This document shows positions 25,342 through 34,272 of a stretch of DNA of 64,000 nucleotides, one piece after another. Made by a program: the position numbers and the translations under genes. Below the pieces are notes generated by a model that saw nothing but the letters and a program-made list of their open reading frames with translations, searched no databases and had not been told where the DNA came from. Source of the stretch: Berkiella sp964496435. Lineage in GTDB: Bacteria; Pseudomonadota; Gammaproteobacteria; Berkiellales; Berkiellaceae. Numbering within the stretch: position 1 is the stretch's first letter; each line of letters opens with the position of its first letter. The stretch spans positions 47,710-111,709 of the forward strand of contig CAZBZP010000010.1 of the NCBI GenBank assembly GCA_964496435.1, written 5' to 3'.

Positions 25342-26967
25342 ATGAATACAGAACAAAGCTATACGGGCCAATATGACTTTTCACAACGATCTAGCCTACG
25401 GGCTGGGGTGGTATGGGGCCTTGCAGCCGTTTTCTACTTCTACGAATTGATGTTGCTGGTATCTCCCAGTGTCATGATTGATGATCTCACCCTCGCTTTT
25501 TCAACAACAGCAGAACAACTAGGAAGCATCGCAGCTTGTTATTACTATGCATACGCTGCAATGCAGATCCCCGTTGGCTTATTAATGGATAGATTTGGTC
25601 CAAGAATTTTATTGGTAATAGCCTGTATTTTATGTGCTGCGGGTTGCCTTATTTTCGGCTCTGCCACCTCCTTGCTCATGGCCCAAATTGGTAGATTTGT
25701 GATGGGGATTGGTGGTTCTTTTGCTGTGGTGGGCTGTTTAAAATTAGCTTCACTATGGTTCCCTGTTAATCGTTTTGCGTTATTAACAGGTATTATGGTC
25801 GCTGTTGGTATGATGGGCGGTGTATTTGGACAAGCGCCAGTTGCTAACTTGGTTGAATTGGTGGGTTGGCGAAATACCATTTATTATGGGGCGGCATTGG
25901 GTGCCATTTTAAGTGTTATCATTTGGATTGTTGTCTCGGATAATCCCTTTAAACAAGCGCCATCACATAAAGAAAATCTCCCACCTTTTGCAAAAGAAAT
26001 GAGTGTTTGGTTAAATTTTGCTTTATTCTGTGCTTTATTTGTTTATCCATTTTATTTTTCCCATCATTTGCCAGCGCAATCAACCCACAGCGGTATTCTC
26101 TTTATATTTTATTATGTAGGTTGGTTTTTTTGTCATACCCTTTACAAGCGCACTAAAAAAGAAAGCTCCTATCGATTTGCCTTAGGTATCGTGGGCTTAG
26201 TAGGTGGTACCTATGTATTACTACATTTCCCCATACATTTTGCACAATTTGCCATCATCAGCTTATCCTTAGGCTTTTTTGCAAGACTCATATTCTCAAA
26301 ACAACTTCCAATCCCACCCGGCTTATATGATGTGATGAAAATTCCACAAGTATGGATAGCCTCACTTTATGCAGGGCTCATGTTTGTACCCACAACAGGA
26401 TTTGGACAATTATGGGGCGTCCCTTATTTCATGGAACGTTATCATATTGAAAAAGATGTCGCCGGCTTTATGGTATCAATGATTTTCTTTGGTTGGGCTT
26501 TTGGTGGTCCTTTCTATGGTTGGATATCAGATAAGATTGGTCTGAGAAAATGGCCTATGGGTATCGCGGCATTAGCAACGCTGATAGTGATGTCTACCAT
26601 TCTTTTTGTACCTGTTTCTGAAATGCAAATGAGAGTCTTAATGTTTTTATTAGGGGCCTTCTCAAGCGGCTTTATCCTTGCGTTTTCTATTGTTCGTGAA
26701 ATCAATGCGCCCTTATTAACGGGTACGGCAATTGGCTTTATTAATACGTTGAACAATGCCAGTGGCGCATTGGCGCAGCCCGTTGTAGGTAAATTGCTAG
26801 ATAAGCAATGGAATGGTGCGATTTCTCCTGACGGAAACCCGCTGTATACCCTGCAAATGTACAATGAAGCATTGCTCTTTTTGCCTGTCTGTTTGGGGAT
26901 AGCACTTGTCCTAATGCCCTTCATTAAAGAGACATTTTGCCGACCGCTGGTGACACGCTTGGATTAA
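25342..26967 (+). CDS. MFS transporter, about 14 membrane segments (541 aa)
   Basis: Major facilitator of unknown substrate. The N-terminal half has the family loop GLLMDRFGPRILL between TM2 and TM3 and FVMGIGGSFAVVG around TM4; the C-terminal half has the matching GWISDKIGLRKWPM loop. Unlike a 12-helix MFS protein it has extra hydrophobic segments in the middle (about 225-320: LNFALFCALFVYPFYF, GILFIFYYVGWFF, FALGIVGLVGGTYVLL). Relatives in Legionella and Coxiella include amino-acid (Pht-type) transporters, but no substrate can be assigned from sequence alone. Confidence 0.85.
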   Translation: MNTEQSYTGQYDFSQRSSLRAGVVWGLAAVFYFYELMLLVSPSVMIDDLTLAFSTTAEQLGSIAACYYYAYAAMQIPVGLLMDRFGPRILLVIACILCAAGCLIFGSATSLLMAQIGRFVMGIGGSFAVVGCLKLASLWFPVNRFALLTGIMVAVGMMGGVFGQAPVANLVELVGWRNTIYYGAALGAILSVIIWIVVSDNPFKQAPSHKENLPPFAKEMSVWLNFALFCALFVYPFYFSHHLPAQSTHSGILFIFYYVGWFFCHTLYKRTKKESSYRFALGIVGLVGGTYVLLHFPIHFAQFAIISLSLGFFARLIFSKQLPIPPGLYDVMKIPQVWIASLYAGLMFVPTTGFGQLWGVPYFMERYHIEKDVAGFMVSMIFFGWAFGGPFYGWISDKIGLRKWPMGIAALATLIVMSTILFVPVSEMQMRVLMFLLGAFSSGFILAFSIVREINAPLLTGTAIGFINTLNNASGALAQPVVGKLLDKQWNGAISPDGNPLYTLQMYNEALLFLPVCLGIALVLMPFIKETFCRPLVTRLD

Positions 26968-27123
26968 ACAATAGCGTCCACTACCCAAAGTTGTAGTTTA
27001 TTTAAGTATTATACTAACAAAAAGATGCACTTAGCATCGCAGGAGATTTGTGGCTACACTCAGAAAGATGTATGGCAGCAGTATCCAATGTGGTTTCTCT
27101 GAAGTCATTAGGGGTACAAGAGA

Positions 27124-27663
27124 ATGAAATATTTTGCCTATGGCGAAAAAATGATTTCGGCAGGTCTTCATAGCATTGTGCCACAGGCACAATGCTTAGG
27201 CGTTGTTAAGATCATGGGATATAAGCTTTGTTTTCATAACAAGAGCATGGTAGATGCTTCTGGTAAATGTAATATTATTCCTGTGAAAGACCCAGCTAAT
27301 GAAGTTTACGGTGTTTTATATGAGATCCCGCCACGCGATCGTTACCTATTAGATAAAGATCAAGGCTTGGGCTATGGTAATCAAGAAGTCACCATAAAAG
27401 TATATCCCGCGACCCAAGATGCAGAGAATTTACTTATCCCGCCTGCTGGTGCATTTGCTTTTACTTATATTGCACATAAAGATAATATTTTTGAAGATTT
27501 AGTACCATTTACTTGGTATAAAGAATTAATTGTAAGGGGTGCCAAAGAGCATCAATTACCAGCAGATTATATTCACCGTTTAGAGCAATGCTCAAGCACA
27601 CCAGATCCCAATGTCCATAGAGCTACAAAGCAAAAAAGATATTTGGAATCCTTATTTCTTTAA
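27124..27663 (+). CDS. Gamma-glutamylcyclotransferase-like protein lacking the catalytic Glu (179 aa)
   Basis: GGCT-fold protein resembling the eukaryotic-type enzyme. The substrate-loop start YFAYG is present but continues EKM instead of SNM. The catalytic segment normally reads LDEQEG-like; here it is LLDKDQGLGY, with Gln80 replacing the essential Glu. The C-terminal YKELIVRGAKEHQLPADY matches the conserved MGAKENGLP-like segment. Activity is therefore doubtful. The last 53 bases overlap the DUF3025 gene in another frame, suggesting coupled translation. Confidence 0.78.
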   Translation: MKYFAYGEKMISAGLHSIVPQAQCLGVVKIMGYKLCFHNKSMVDASGKCNIIPVKDPANEVYGVLYEIPPRDRYLLDKDQGLGYGNQEVTIKVYPATQDAENLLIPPAGAFAFTYIAHKDNIFEDLVPFTWYKELIVRGAKEHQLPADYIHRLEQCSSTPDPNVHRATKQKRYLESLFL

Positions 27664-28411
27664 AGAATTTAAAGGATTTGCCAGTATCATCCCCCTTTGG
27701 AACACATTGCTTGGCCAATACCATCAAGGTTGGCCAAGTATCTGTGATTACAATCATTTTGCTGATGATCTTCATCTAAATAATACGCTTAGCTTTATTG
27801 AGCAAGCTGAAGATATGCGTTATCTATGGGAAATTTACTATCACGGTAAGATCCCAACCCGAACTCATAATTGGCATGATTTTTTTAATAATATGACTTG
27901 GCTTCTTTTTCCACAATTAAAGAGCGCGATAGTTAAGAAATTGTGCATGAGTGAAACCTGGGAAAAAACCAGAACACCACTGCAAAATACCTTGGCGCAT
28001 TTTGATGAATGTGGAATAGTAATTTGTTCAGATAAGCCAGCATTGTTTGAATTAATAAAACAGTTTGAATGGAACGCATTCTTTCGCCAACAAGAAAACT
28101 TAGCCCAGCATTGCTTGCCCATCATCATCGGCCATGGTCTCATGGAAAAAGCTTTGAAGCCTTATGTCGGTATGACAGCTAAAGCGGTTTTTTTAGAAGT
28201 GGACACTGATTTTTTTCATTTAGACACAATGGCGCAGAACAGGCTTCTTGATGAAAGAGTGGCGACCTATCTTTTGAGCGATGCATTTCCTGATTATCCT
28301 AAGGGATTACATCCTTTCCCTCTACTAGGCTGGCCCACGTGGCATCAAAACCAAGATGAAGCATTTTACCAAGATCAATCTTATTTTAGGCCAAAACGTA
28401 TTTGCACTTAA
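27611..28411 (+). CDS. DUF3025 family protein (266 aa)
   Basis: Cytosolic protein of unknown function. The family signature is HNWHDFFNNMTWLLFPQLK (residues about 84-102), followed by a conserved central region with SDKPALFELIKQFEW and a C-terminal HPFPLLGWPTWHQNQD. The ATG at 27611 lies 53 bases inside the end of the GGCT-like gene in another frame, without a strong ribosome site of its own, so translation is probably coupled. Confidence 0.85.
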   Translation: MSIELQSKKDIWNPYFFKEFKGFASIIPLWNTLLGQYHQGWPSICDYNHFADDLHLNNTLSFIEQAEDMRYLWEIYYHGKIPTRTHNWHDFFNNMTWLLFPQLKSAIVKKLCMSETWEKTRTPLQNTLAHFDECGIVICSDKPALFELIKQFEWNAFFRQQENLAQHCLPIIIGHGLMEKALKPYVGMTAKAVFLEVDTDFFHLDTMAQNRLLDERVATYLLSDAFPDYPKGLHPFPLLGWPTWHQNQDEAFYQDQSYFRPKRICT

Positions 28412-28496
28412 TGTATGCGTGTATTTACGATTTTCCTGAACTCTTTCATCTTTTCATTAGTCATTAATACAAAAGCTATGCTTTTGGAGAAGACCT

Positions 28497-29219
28497 ATGT
28501 TAAAAGATGTCTTAGCAGATACAACCGTGAATGCCTTTATGGCTCATGTTGATACCGTAAAATCCCATTATGGCCTTGATGCTTTTTTAAATTATGTGGA
28601 TGCGAATGTGCCAGCCGTCATACAGGGTAGATTATATTATAAGGTCGAAATTAATGATCAAGGGACTCATACCCCCTTAAAGATGGCGTTTAATGACTCA
28701 GACTTTCCCCTAGCATTAAAGCAAAAGTATGAAGAACTCACAAAGAATGGCAAGGATTTTGATAATTACTTTTCAGCCGTACTTGAACGATTTCAAGAAA
28801 ATGATGGCTTTAAGGCTTTGTTACAGGAATTTGAAGCAAAGAATCCAGGTAAAGGAGATGCACTTGGTCGTTTTATTGCAGCTCAAGCGGCTTATGTGAT
28901 TTTAGAAAATATTGAAAGACTCAAACTTGATGAAAAAGAAAATGTTGCTGTAGGACAATATAAATCAGCTGAACGTAACATCAAAGCCAATACCAAAAAA
29001 ATCAGTGTTTTAGAAAGTGATCCTAAATTGAAACGAAGCCCAGAACTTAAGATGCTTAGGGGTATTCAAAAAGATATAGAACAACGTATGCCTACTTTAA
29101 CCACGGAATATTCAAATCAAGGCAAAATCATCAATCGCACTTTAGATAGAGCAAGAAAATCAATAGCGCCGTTTGTAAGCGAAAAAATACCCAAACCAGC
29201 GGGTAAGCCTAATATGTGA
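28497..29219 (+). CDS. Uncharacterised helical protein (240 aa)
   Basis: No family recognised. Predominantly alpha-helical and charged, with no signal peptide or membrane segment. The C-terminal third has basic heptad-like stretches (YKSAERNIKANTKK, IQKDIEQRM) and ends in a Lys/Pro-rich tail (KIPKPAGKP). GGAG lies about eight bases before the ATG, directly after a 7-bp hairpin (CAAAAGC/GCTTTTG at 28470-28486) that could influence initiation. The last 11 bases overlap the convergent mutH gene. Possible effector by composition only. Confidence 0.5.
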   Translation: MLKDVLADTTVNAFMAHVDTVKSHYGLDAFLNYVDANVPAVIQGRLYYKVEINDQGTHTPLKMAFNDSDFPLALKQKYEELTKNGKDFDNYFSAVLERFQENDGFKALLQEFEAKNPGKGDALGRFIAAQAAYVILENIERLKLDEKENVAVGQYKSAERNIKANTKKISVLESDPKLKRSPELKMLRGIQKDIEQRMPTLTTEYSNQGKIINRTLDRARKSIAPFVSEKIPKPAGKPNM

Positions 29220-29889
29220 GGCAATAATTTTCTTTTAGAATTTCTTTGGTTAATAAACTTCTAAGATAAAAACCTTTGGGTACAATAGAGAGTGGTTGGC
29301 CTTGATGATCAACCACTTGAATAAAGGTTTTTGAATTGGCGGCTTTGGGTCTTATCTGTAAGTACTGTCCGATATGTGCGCTTAATTTATCAAAATGTCC
29401 AAGGGCAATAAGCTCAGTTAATTCTTCCCAATCTTGGCGTAGTTGATTTTCAATTGAGGCGCAGGGTGACCATAAAATCGGTGTCCCCACTCGCGCATCT
29501 TTGATAGGTTTGTCGGCGCTGCTCTCTATAGGAACCCATAAGATCTTAGCCATTTTCCGATAGACGCGAGATTGCTTCCATTCTAACTCTCTATGGGGAA
29601 TGGAGACAGTACAAATATAAGTCGACTCACATGGGATCCCTGCTGGTGTAATAGGAAGTGTTTTAAGTTCAATTCCTAAATCAATAAAGTCAGGTTGATC
29701 AAGATTAACCGCATTTGCGCCTAGTGTCTTTTCGATCAACTGCCCAATCCAGCCTTTGGCATTATTCAGTGATAAGGGTGTCTTTTCACCCATTTCACTG
29801 GCAATATAACCTAATGTTTTGCCCGCAATTTGGTAACATCTACTTAACAATTCTGATTGTGTTTGTGGGGGTGAAATTTTCATAGCCAT
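29209..29889 (-). CDS. mutH: DNA mismatch repair endonuclease MutH
   Basis: Nicks the unmethylated strand at hemimethylated GATC sites when activated by MutS-MutL. 226 residues, normal length. The active-site triad is intact: Asp67, Glu74 and Lys76 in DFIDLGIELK. KGWIGQLIEKTLGA and the C-terminal FYLRSLLTKEIL are also family-typical. Presence implies Dam-directed repair in this organism, although dam is not in the window. Convergent with the 240-aa gene. Confidence 0.96.
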   Translation of the reverse strand: MAMKISPPQTQSELLSRCYQIAGKTLGYIASEMGEKTPLSLNNAKGWIGQLIEKTLGANAVNLDQPDFIDLGIELKTLPITPAGIPCESTYICTVSIPHRELEWKQSRVYRKMAKILWVPIESSADKPIKDARVGTPILWSPCASIENQLRQDWEELTELIALGHFDKLSAHIGQYLQIRPKAANSKTFIQVVDHQGQPLSIVPKGFYLRSLLTKEILKENYCLTY

Positions 29890-29976
29890 TTTTCAGCTAA
29901 AATGAATTGAATAAAATATTTTGCTATCGATTTTAAATTGAGCTTTAGTGCTTTGCAAGAAAATCGGAGGAATACA

Positions 29977-31146
29977 ATGGCTGGACAACAATATCCTTTT
30001 GCTACCTTAATGAGAGCACGCGCACGTATCGCTATAAAAGCATTAGCACCGAACAATGATCAACTAGATAATGAGAATAAAGTTTTACCCAATCCAATTG
30101 AAAAAACATTATTTGAGCCAGTCCATGAAATTTATATTGCCGGTGGTGGTGGAGCAGGTAGAGCGCTGCCTCAAGCTCTTTTAGCAGCGCAATATTATGG
30201 ATTAGATTTTAATAAAGTGAATGTGATTTGTGCGACTTCCGTTGGGACAATTGTAGGGCTTGGCATTACCTTGGGGATTTCACCTCAAGAAATGAAAAAA
30301 ATGTTAAATGAAATGCCAACCGATCGTTTTCAAGATTGGAGTTTAAGAAGAATATTTAATTTCTTTAGTGAATGGGGTGTTTGTTCTGGAAAAGAAATTA
30401 ATACCTACATTAGGAAAATGATAAGGGATAAAACAGGTTTAGAAGATCCAACTTTCTTAGAACTTTATCAAGCAGGATACACGAAAGAGTTTCGTGTTCT
30501 TACAACAAACGTATCTAAGCATACGACTTCTATTTTTTCATATCGTCTCACACCTAATAAAAAAGTATCTGATTTGGTAACGACAGCTTGCAGCATACCA
30601 TTAGTATATACGCCGCATTGGATTGTGAATGAGCAGGGTGTATTAGAAGCACATACCGATGGTGGATTAATCCGCAATTATCCCTTTGGTTTAGGTGGCG
30701 ATCCCACTGTGCCTATTGAGAATCAATTAGGCTTTAACTTTGTTAACAAAGGCGCTGCCTATGCTATAGATAATGATAGACATACTTTAATCGATTCCTT
30801 TTGGCGATATTTCAAAAGTCTTATATCGATGGTTCTCTTTCAAGATCCGCTCTCTGTATCGGACAGTATCAGGGATCACACCGTGGTCATTGCCGTTAAT
30901 CATAATCCACTTAATTTTAATGCCAATGAAAATGAGCAACGTGCCCTTGATAAAGCTGCGGTAAAAGGGGTTCAACATTTGGTTGAGCGTATGTTGCAAA
31001 ATAAAGAAAGAAAAGCGAATGAGCTAAAGAGGCCTGTTTTGTTTAAATATCCGCAATCGCCCAGAAGCGTTGTTATGGAACATTTATCAGCGCCTGCGCC
31101 CCGAAAGATTGTGGTTCAAACACCACGGCTACCTGGGCTTGGTTAA
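29977..31146 (+). CDS. Patatin-like phospholipase, effector candidate (389 aa)
   Basis: Predicted lipid acyl hydrolase with a Ser-Asp dyad. The oxyanion loop is IAGGGGAGRAL (about 54-64). The nucleophile elbow is ATSVG with Ser88; its first Gly is Ala, a mild departure from GxSxG. The catalytic Asp is 228 in HTDGGLIRNYP. GGAGG at 29966-29970 fixes the start at 29977. There is no signal peptide. Legionella VipD-type and Pseudomonas ExoU-type patatins are secreted into host cells; a similar role is inference. The C-terminal 100 residues are basic and not recognised. Confidence 0.85.
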   Translation: MAGQQYPFATLMRARARIAIKALAPNNDQLDNENKVLPNPIEKTLFEPVHEIYIAGGGGAGRALPQALLAAQYYGLDFNKVNVICATSVGTIVGLGITLGISPQEMKKMLNEMPTDRFQDWSLRRIFNFFSEWGVCSGKEINTYIRKMIRDKTGLEDPTFLELYQAGYTKEFRVLTTNVSKHTTSIFSYRLTPNKKVSDLVTTACSIPLVYTPHWIVNEQGVLEAHTDGGLIRNYPFGLGGDPTVPIENQLGFNFVNKGAAYAIDNDRHTLIDSFWRYFKSLISMVLFQDPLSVSDSIRDHTVVIAVNHNPLNFNANENEQRALDKAAVKGVQHLVERMLQNKERKANELKRPVLFKYPQSPRSVVMEHLSAPAPRKIVVQTPRLPGLG

Positions 31147-31203
31147 TAATAAGCAAGCCCTTTTCGCGCGATAAATTTCTTAGCGGGATGCTACCCCCCT
31201 TGC

Positions 31204-31209
31204 TATAAT
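31204..31209 (+). promoter_or_regulatory. Probable -10 hexamer upstream of ung
   Basis: An exact TATAAT 30 bases before the ung ATG. The -35 region (TTAGCG near 31180) is weak, so support rests on the -10 alone. Confidence 0.4.
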
Positions 31210-31239
31210 TGTCCGGTTTTAAAAAAGGGGAACCCAAAA

Positions 31240-31953
31240 ATGAGCAGCGCAACTATGGAAGCCAACTCACCTTGTATTGAAGCATCCTGGAAGGCTGTGT
31301 TGGATGATGAATTTCAATCAGGCTATATGCAGAAATTACGCAGCTTTTTACGCACTGAGAAAGATGCTAAAAAAATTATCTATCCTAAAAGCGCCGATAT
31401 TTTTAAAGCCTTTGAATATGCGCCCCTCGATAAAGTAAAAGTCGTTATTTTGGGACAAGATCCTTATCATGGTCCAGGACAGGCCCATGGTCTTTGCTTT
31501 TCCGTTCCACCTTCTATTCCTTTGCCACCCTCACTGCAAAATATTTACAAAGAACTTCAAGACGATTTGGGCATACAACCTGTAAGACATGGTTGCCTTG
31601 TTTCTTGGGCAAAGCAGGGTGTGTTGTTGCTTAATAGCGTGTTAACTGTTGAAAAAGGGCAAGCTGCTTCTCACCAAGGCAAAGGATGGGAAATTTTTAG
31701 CGATAAAGTGATTAGCATTTTAAATCAGCAATCAAAACCTATTGCTTTTGTGTTATGGGGAAGTTATGCACAAAAAAAGGGTGCTGTGATTGATACCTCA
31801 AAACATCTTGTTATTAAATCTGTTCACCCATCTCCTTTATCGGTATACCGTGGATTTTTTGGCAGTCGTCCTTTTTCTCAAATCAATGCATTTTTAGAAA
31901 AGACAGGGCAAACCCCTATAGATTGGCAATTGCCAGAAGCAGTATCAGAATAA
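31240..31953 (+). CDS. ung: Uracil-DNA glycosylase
   Basis: Removes uracil from DNA to start base-excision repair. 237 residues. Catalytic Asp74 is in LGQDPYHGPGQAHGLCFSV, and the leucine-loop motif HPSPLSVYRGFFGSRPF carries the catalytic His196. AGGGGAA precedes the ATG at a normal distance. Family-typical throughout; nothing odd. Confidence 0.98.
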   Translation: MSSATMEANSPCIEASWKAVLDDEFQSGYMQKLRSFLRTEKDAKKIIYPKSADIFKAFEYAPLDKVKVVILGQDPYHGPGQAHGLCFSVPPSIPLPPSLQNIYKELQDDLGIQPVRHGCLVSWAKQGVLLLNSVLTVEKGQAASHQGKGWEIFSDKVISILNQQSKPIAFVLWGSYAQKKGAVIDTSKHLVIKSVHPSPLSVYRGFFGSRPFSQINAFLEKTGQTPIDWQLPEAVSE

Positions 31954-32086
31954 ATAACCTGTTTCGTGTAATAGCAACATAATGATATTTGTTTGTGGGA
32001 ACTTGTGTGTTAAATATCTTTACTAACTAGGTACATGATAAGCTAGGTTTATTGTATTCTTCTTTGCTAAATGGTGTAGCACCCCT

Positions 32087-33049
32087 ATGGAGCGTGAACA
32101 GTACATCGCGTATATTCGCAAAACGCTCGAAGAAGCTGTTCTTGATTCTAAACGCATTCAAGAAGGCGAGTGTGCTAATTACATTCCTGAGTTGGCCAAT
32201 GTAGATCCCGAATTAGTATCTGGGGCAATTATGCTTTCAGATGGTACATTAATATCCAGTGGTGACTGTGAAAACCAAATCATTACTTTGCAAAGCGTTG
32301 CAAAATTAATTTCCCTTATCGGATTGATTGAAGAGTTTGGCGAAGAAAAAATATTTTCATGGATCCACGTTGAACCTTCGGGACAATCTTTTTCATCTAT
32401 TGCACAAGTAGATAGATATGGCCCTTTACCTGTAAACCCTATGGTTAATGCTGGTGCGATAGCGCTTTGCTCGCGGATCCCTGGTGATACACAAAAAAGA
32501 GCGCAGTGGTTGGATGGCTGGGCATCTAAGCTATTTGCTAAAACCCTACAAGTTAATGGTAAAGTCTTTGCTTCAGAAAGGGCTACAGGCGATAGAAATC
32601 GCTCGATTGCCTATTTGCTTAAAAGTAAACACGAATTAGGCTTGCCGCCCGATGAGGCATTAGAAACATATTTTTATTTATGTTCTTATGAATGCGATGT
32701 AATTACAGCCGCCTATCTCCCCATGCTGTTGGCAAACGGGGGGCTGGCACCAGATGGTACGCGTGTTATCTCTGAAAGAACCAGCAATAGCGTGGTCGCT
32801 ATTATGTCTACTTGTGGTATGTATGATGAATCAGGTATTCACTTAGTACGCACAGGTATGCCAGCAAAAAGTGGTGTTTCTGGTATAATCGTTGCTGTTG
32901 CGACCGGCAGAGGCGGCGTTGCAGTGGCAAGCCCGCGCTTGAATGATAAAGGCGGAAGTATTCGTGGCCATCATATTTTATCGCATGTGTCCCGCGAATT
33001 AGACTGGCATTTTGCAGCCCCGTGGGGTTATATGCGCATAGATGAGTAA
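32087..33049 (+). CDS. glsA: Glutaminase (serine-dependent beta-lactamase-like)
   Basis: Hydrolyses glutamine to glutamate and ammonia, possibly aiding acid tolerance or use of host amino acids. 320 residues, normal for the family. The nucleophile motif is LQSVAKL with Ser70 and Lys73, followed by NPMVNAGAIAL and, near the C terminus, the SGVSGIIVAV loop. No clear ribosome site precedes the ATG. Its last eight bases overlap the small membrane protein gene. Confidence 0.95.
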   Translation: MEREQYIAYIRKTLEEAVLDSKRIQEGECANYIPELANVDPELVSGAIMLSDGTLISSGDCENQIITLQSVAKLISLIGLIEEFGEEKIFSWIHVEPSGQSFSSIAQVDRYGPLPVNPMVNAGAIALCSRIPGDTQKRAQWLDGWASKLFAKTLQVNGKVFASERATGDRNRSIAYLLKSKHELGLPPDEALETYFYLCSYECDVITAAYLPMLLANGGLAPDGTRVISERTSNSVVAIMSTCGMYDESGIHLVRTGMPAKSGVSGIIVAVATGRGGVAVASPRLNDKGGSIRGHHILSHVSRELDWHFAAPWGYMRIDE

Positions 33050-33425
33050 TATCAATTTCATGACCAAAAAATCACCGGCAATTATATTTTGGATCCCAAT
33101 CGCACTGTTATGCTGCATACTTGCGCCAATGAATCTACGCGTCAATACGCTATATATTGAATTTGCTTTACCCGTTGTTGGATTTTTTGCACTGTGGTTA
33201 TGCTTGGCAAATTTTTTATTCTATGAGCCCAAATTAAGAAGTCTCAAATGGGGGTTAATTAATTTAATCCTTGTCCTTTTTTATAATCCAATTATCAGCA
33301 ATTTATCTTTATCTTTTATTCTCGCTTTAAAAAATCATCGCTATTTAATTCTGCTTAATTTAAGTTGTGCGCTTGTTTTTTTCTATCAGTGGTGGCAGTT
33401 AAGGGGAATAAGCAGAAAAGCCTAG
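33042..33425 (+). CDS. Small integral membrane protein (127 aa)
   Basis: Four hydrophobic segments (about 13-32, 38-60, 68-95, 100-117) with short loops; an FFALWLCLANFLFY helix and a WWQLRG end. It resembles small DUF6804-like proteins but the match is uncertain. The start overlaps the end of glsA by eight bases; a second ATG six codons later could also serve. Confidence 0.6.
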   Translation: MSNINFMTKKSPAIIFWIPIALLCCILAPMNLRVNTLYIEFALPVVGFFALWLCLANFLFYEPKLRSLKWGLINLILVLFYNPIISNLSLSFILALKNHRYLILLNLSCALVFFYQWWQLRGISRKA

Positions 33426-33529
33426 TTACTGTATAGGTATACTGCTAATTGTACTCTTGTCTTATATTAAGCTAACTTTTTGAATGATACGATCAAGTCA
33501 TTCCTGGCCTATTTTCAAAAGGTGAGGTT

Positions 33530-34264
33530 GTGACACTGCCAAGCTTAACTAATACCTATATTCGCACTTTTAAGCTCTATACAAAGAGCTATTGCCAAGT
33601 ACTTCCCTTTGTCTTATTACTCATGCTGGCCCAATATTTGATAAATAAATATTTGCCTGATAATAATACAGTCGATGTCACTTTCTTTCTTCGAATTTTA
33701 GGTGATATTGCAACAACTTCATTTTTCTTCAGTTTTATAATATTTGTCGTATATTACAAATATGCTCAATTAAAAGTACCAATCGATGCCTTATTTAAAA
33801 CAGGAATTAAGCGTTTTATTCATGTGTTCGGTGCTTACATTATTTTATCATTGCCCATTATATTAACCTTATCATTCATAGAATTAGCTACCAGATTGTG
33901 GATCCCTGATGTCATTTCCAAACATATGGCAAATGTGTATATTTGGTCTTCATTAGCCCTCATTGGAATAGCATTATTTATTATGTTGCTGTTGTTTGTT
34001 TTTGGATTTGCTGCGGGTATTTACATTGTTATCAAAAAGGAGACGGCTTTAAAAGCTTTAAAGCATAGCTGGCAATTAATTAAACCGGTATGGATGGATA
34101 CTTTATTGTTGATCATACTATTTGGCATATTAAATTATAGTTTACTGTTGCTCTTTGATACTTATATCCCGCCTTATAGTAATCTGATGATTACTTTACT
34201 GATGAGCTCATTTTATCCTGCATTAATGGTTATTCATTGGGATAATATTGAAAAAATGCGCTAA
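33530..34264 (+). CDS. Multi-pass inner-membrane protein (244 aa)
   Basis: About six membrane helices (LPFVLLLMLAQYL, FFFSFIIFVVYY, YIILSLPIILTLSF, SSLALIGIALFIMLLLFVFGF, LLLIILFGILNYSLLLLF and a last one at about 215-232). It starts with GTG at 33530, with AAAGGTGAGG just upstream. The KETALKALKHSWQLIKPVW segment before the fifth helix resembles YciC/UPF0259-type and related membrane proteins. Function unknown. Confidence 0.6.
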   Translation: MTLPSLTNTYIRTFKLYTKSYCQVLPFVLLLMLAQYLINKYLPDNNTVDVTFFLRILGDIATTSFFFSFIIFVVYYKYAQLKVPIDALFKTGIKRFIHVFGAYIILSLPIILTLSFIELATRLWIPDVISKHMANVYIWSSLALIGIALFIMLLLFVFGFAAGIYIVIKKETALKALKHSWQLIKPVWMDTLLLIILFGILNYSLLLLFDTYIPPYSNLMITLLMSSFYPALMVIHWDNIEKMR

Positions 34265-34272
34265 ACATTTTC

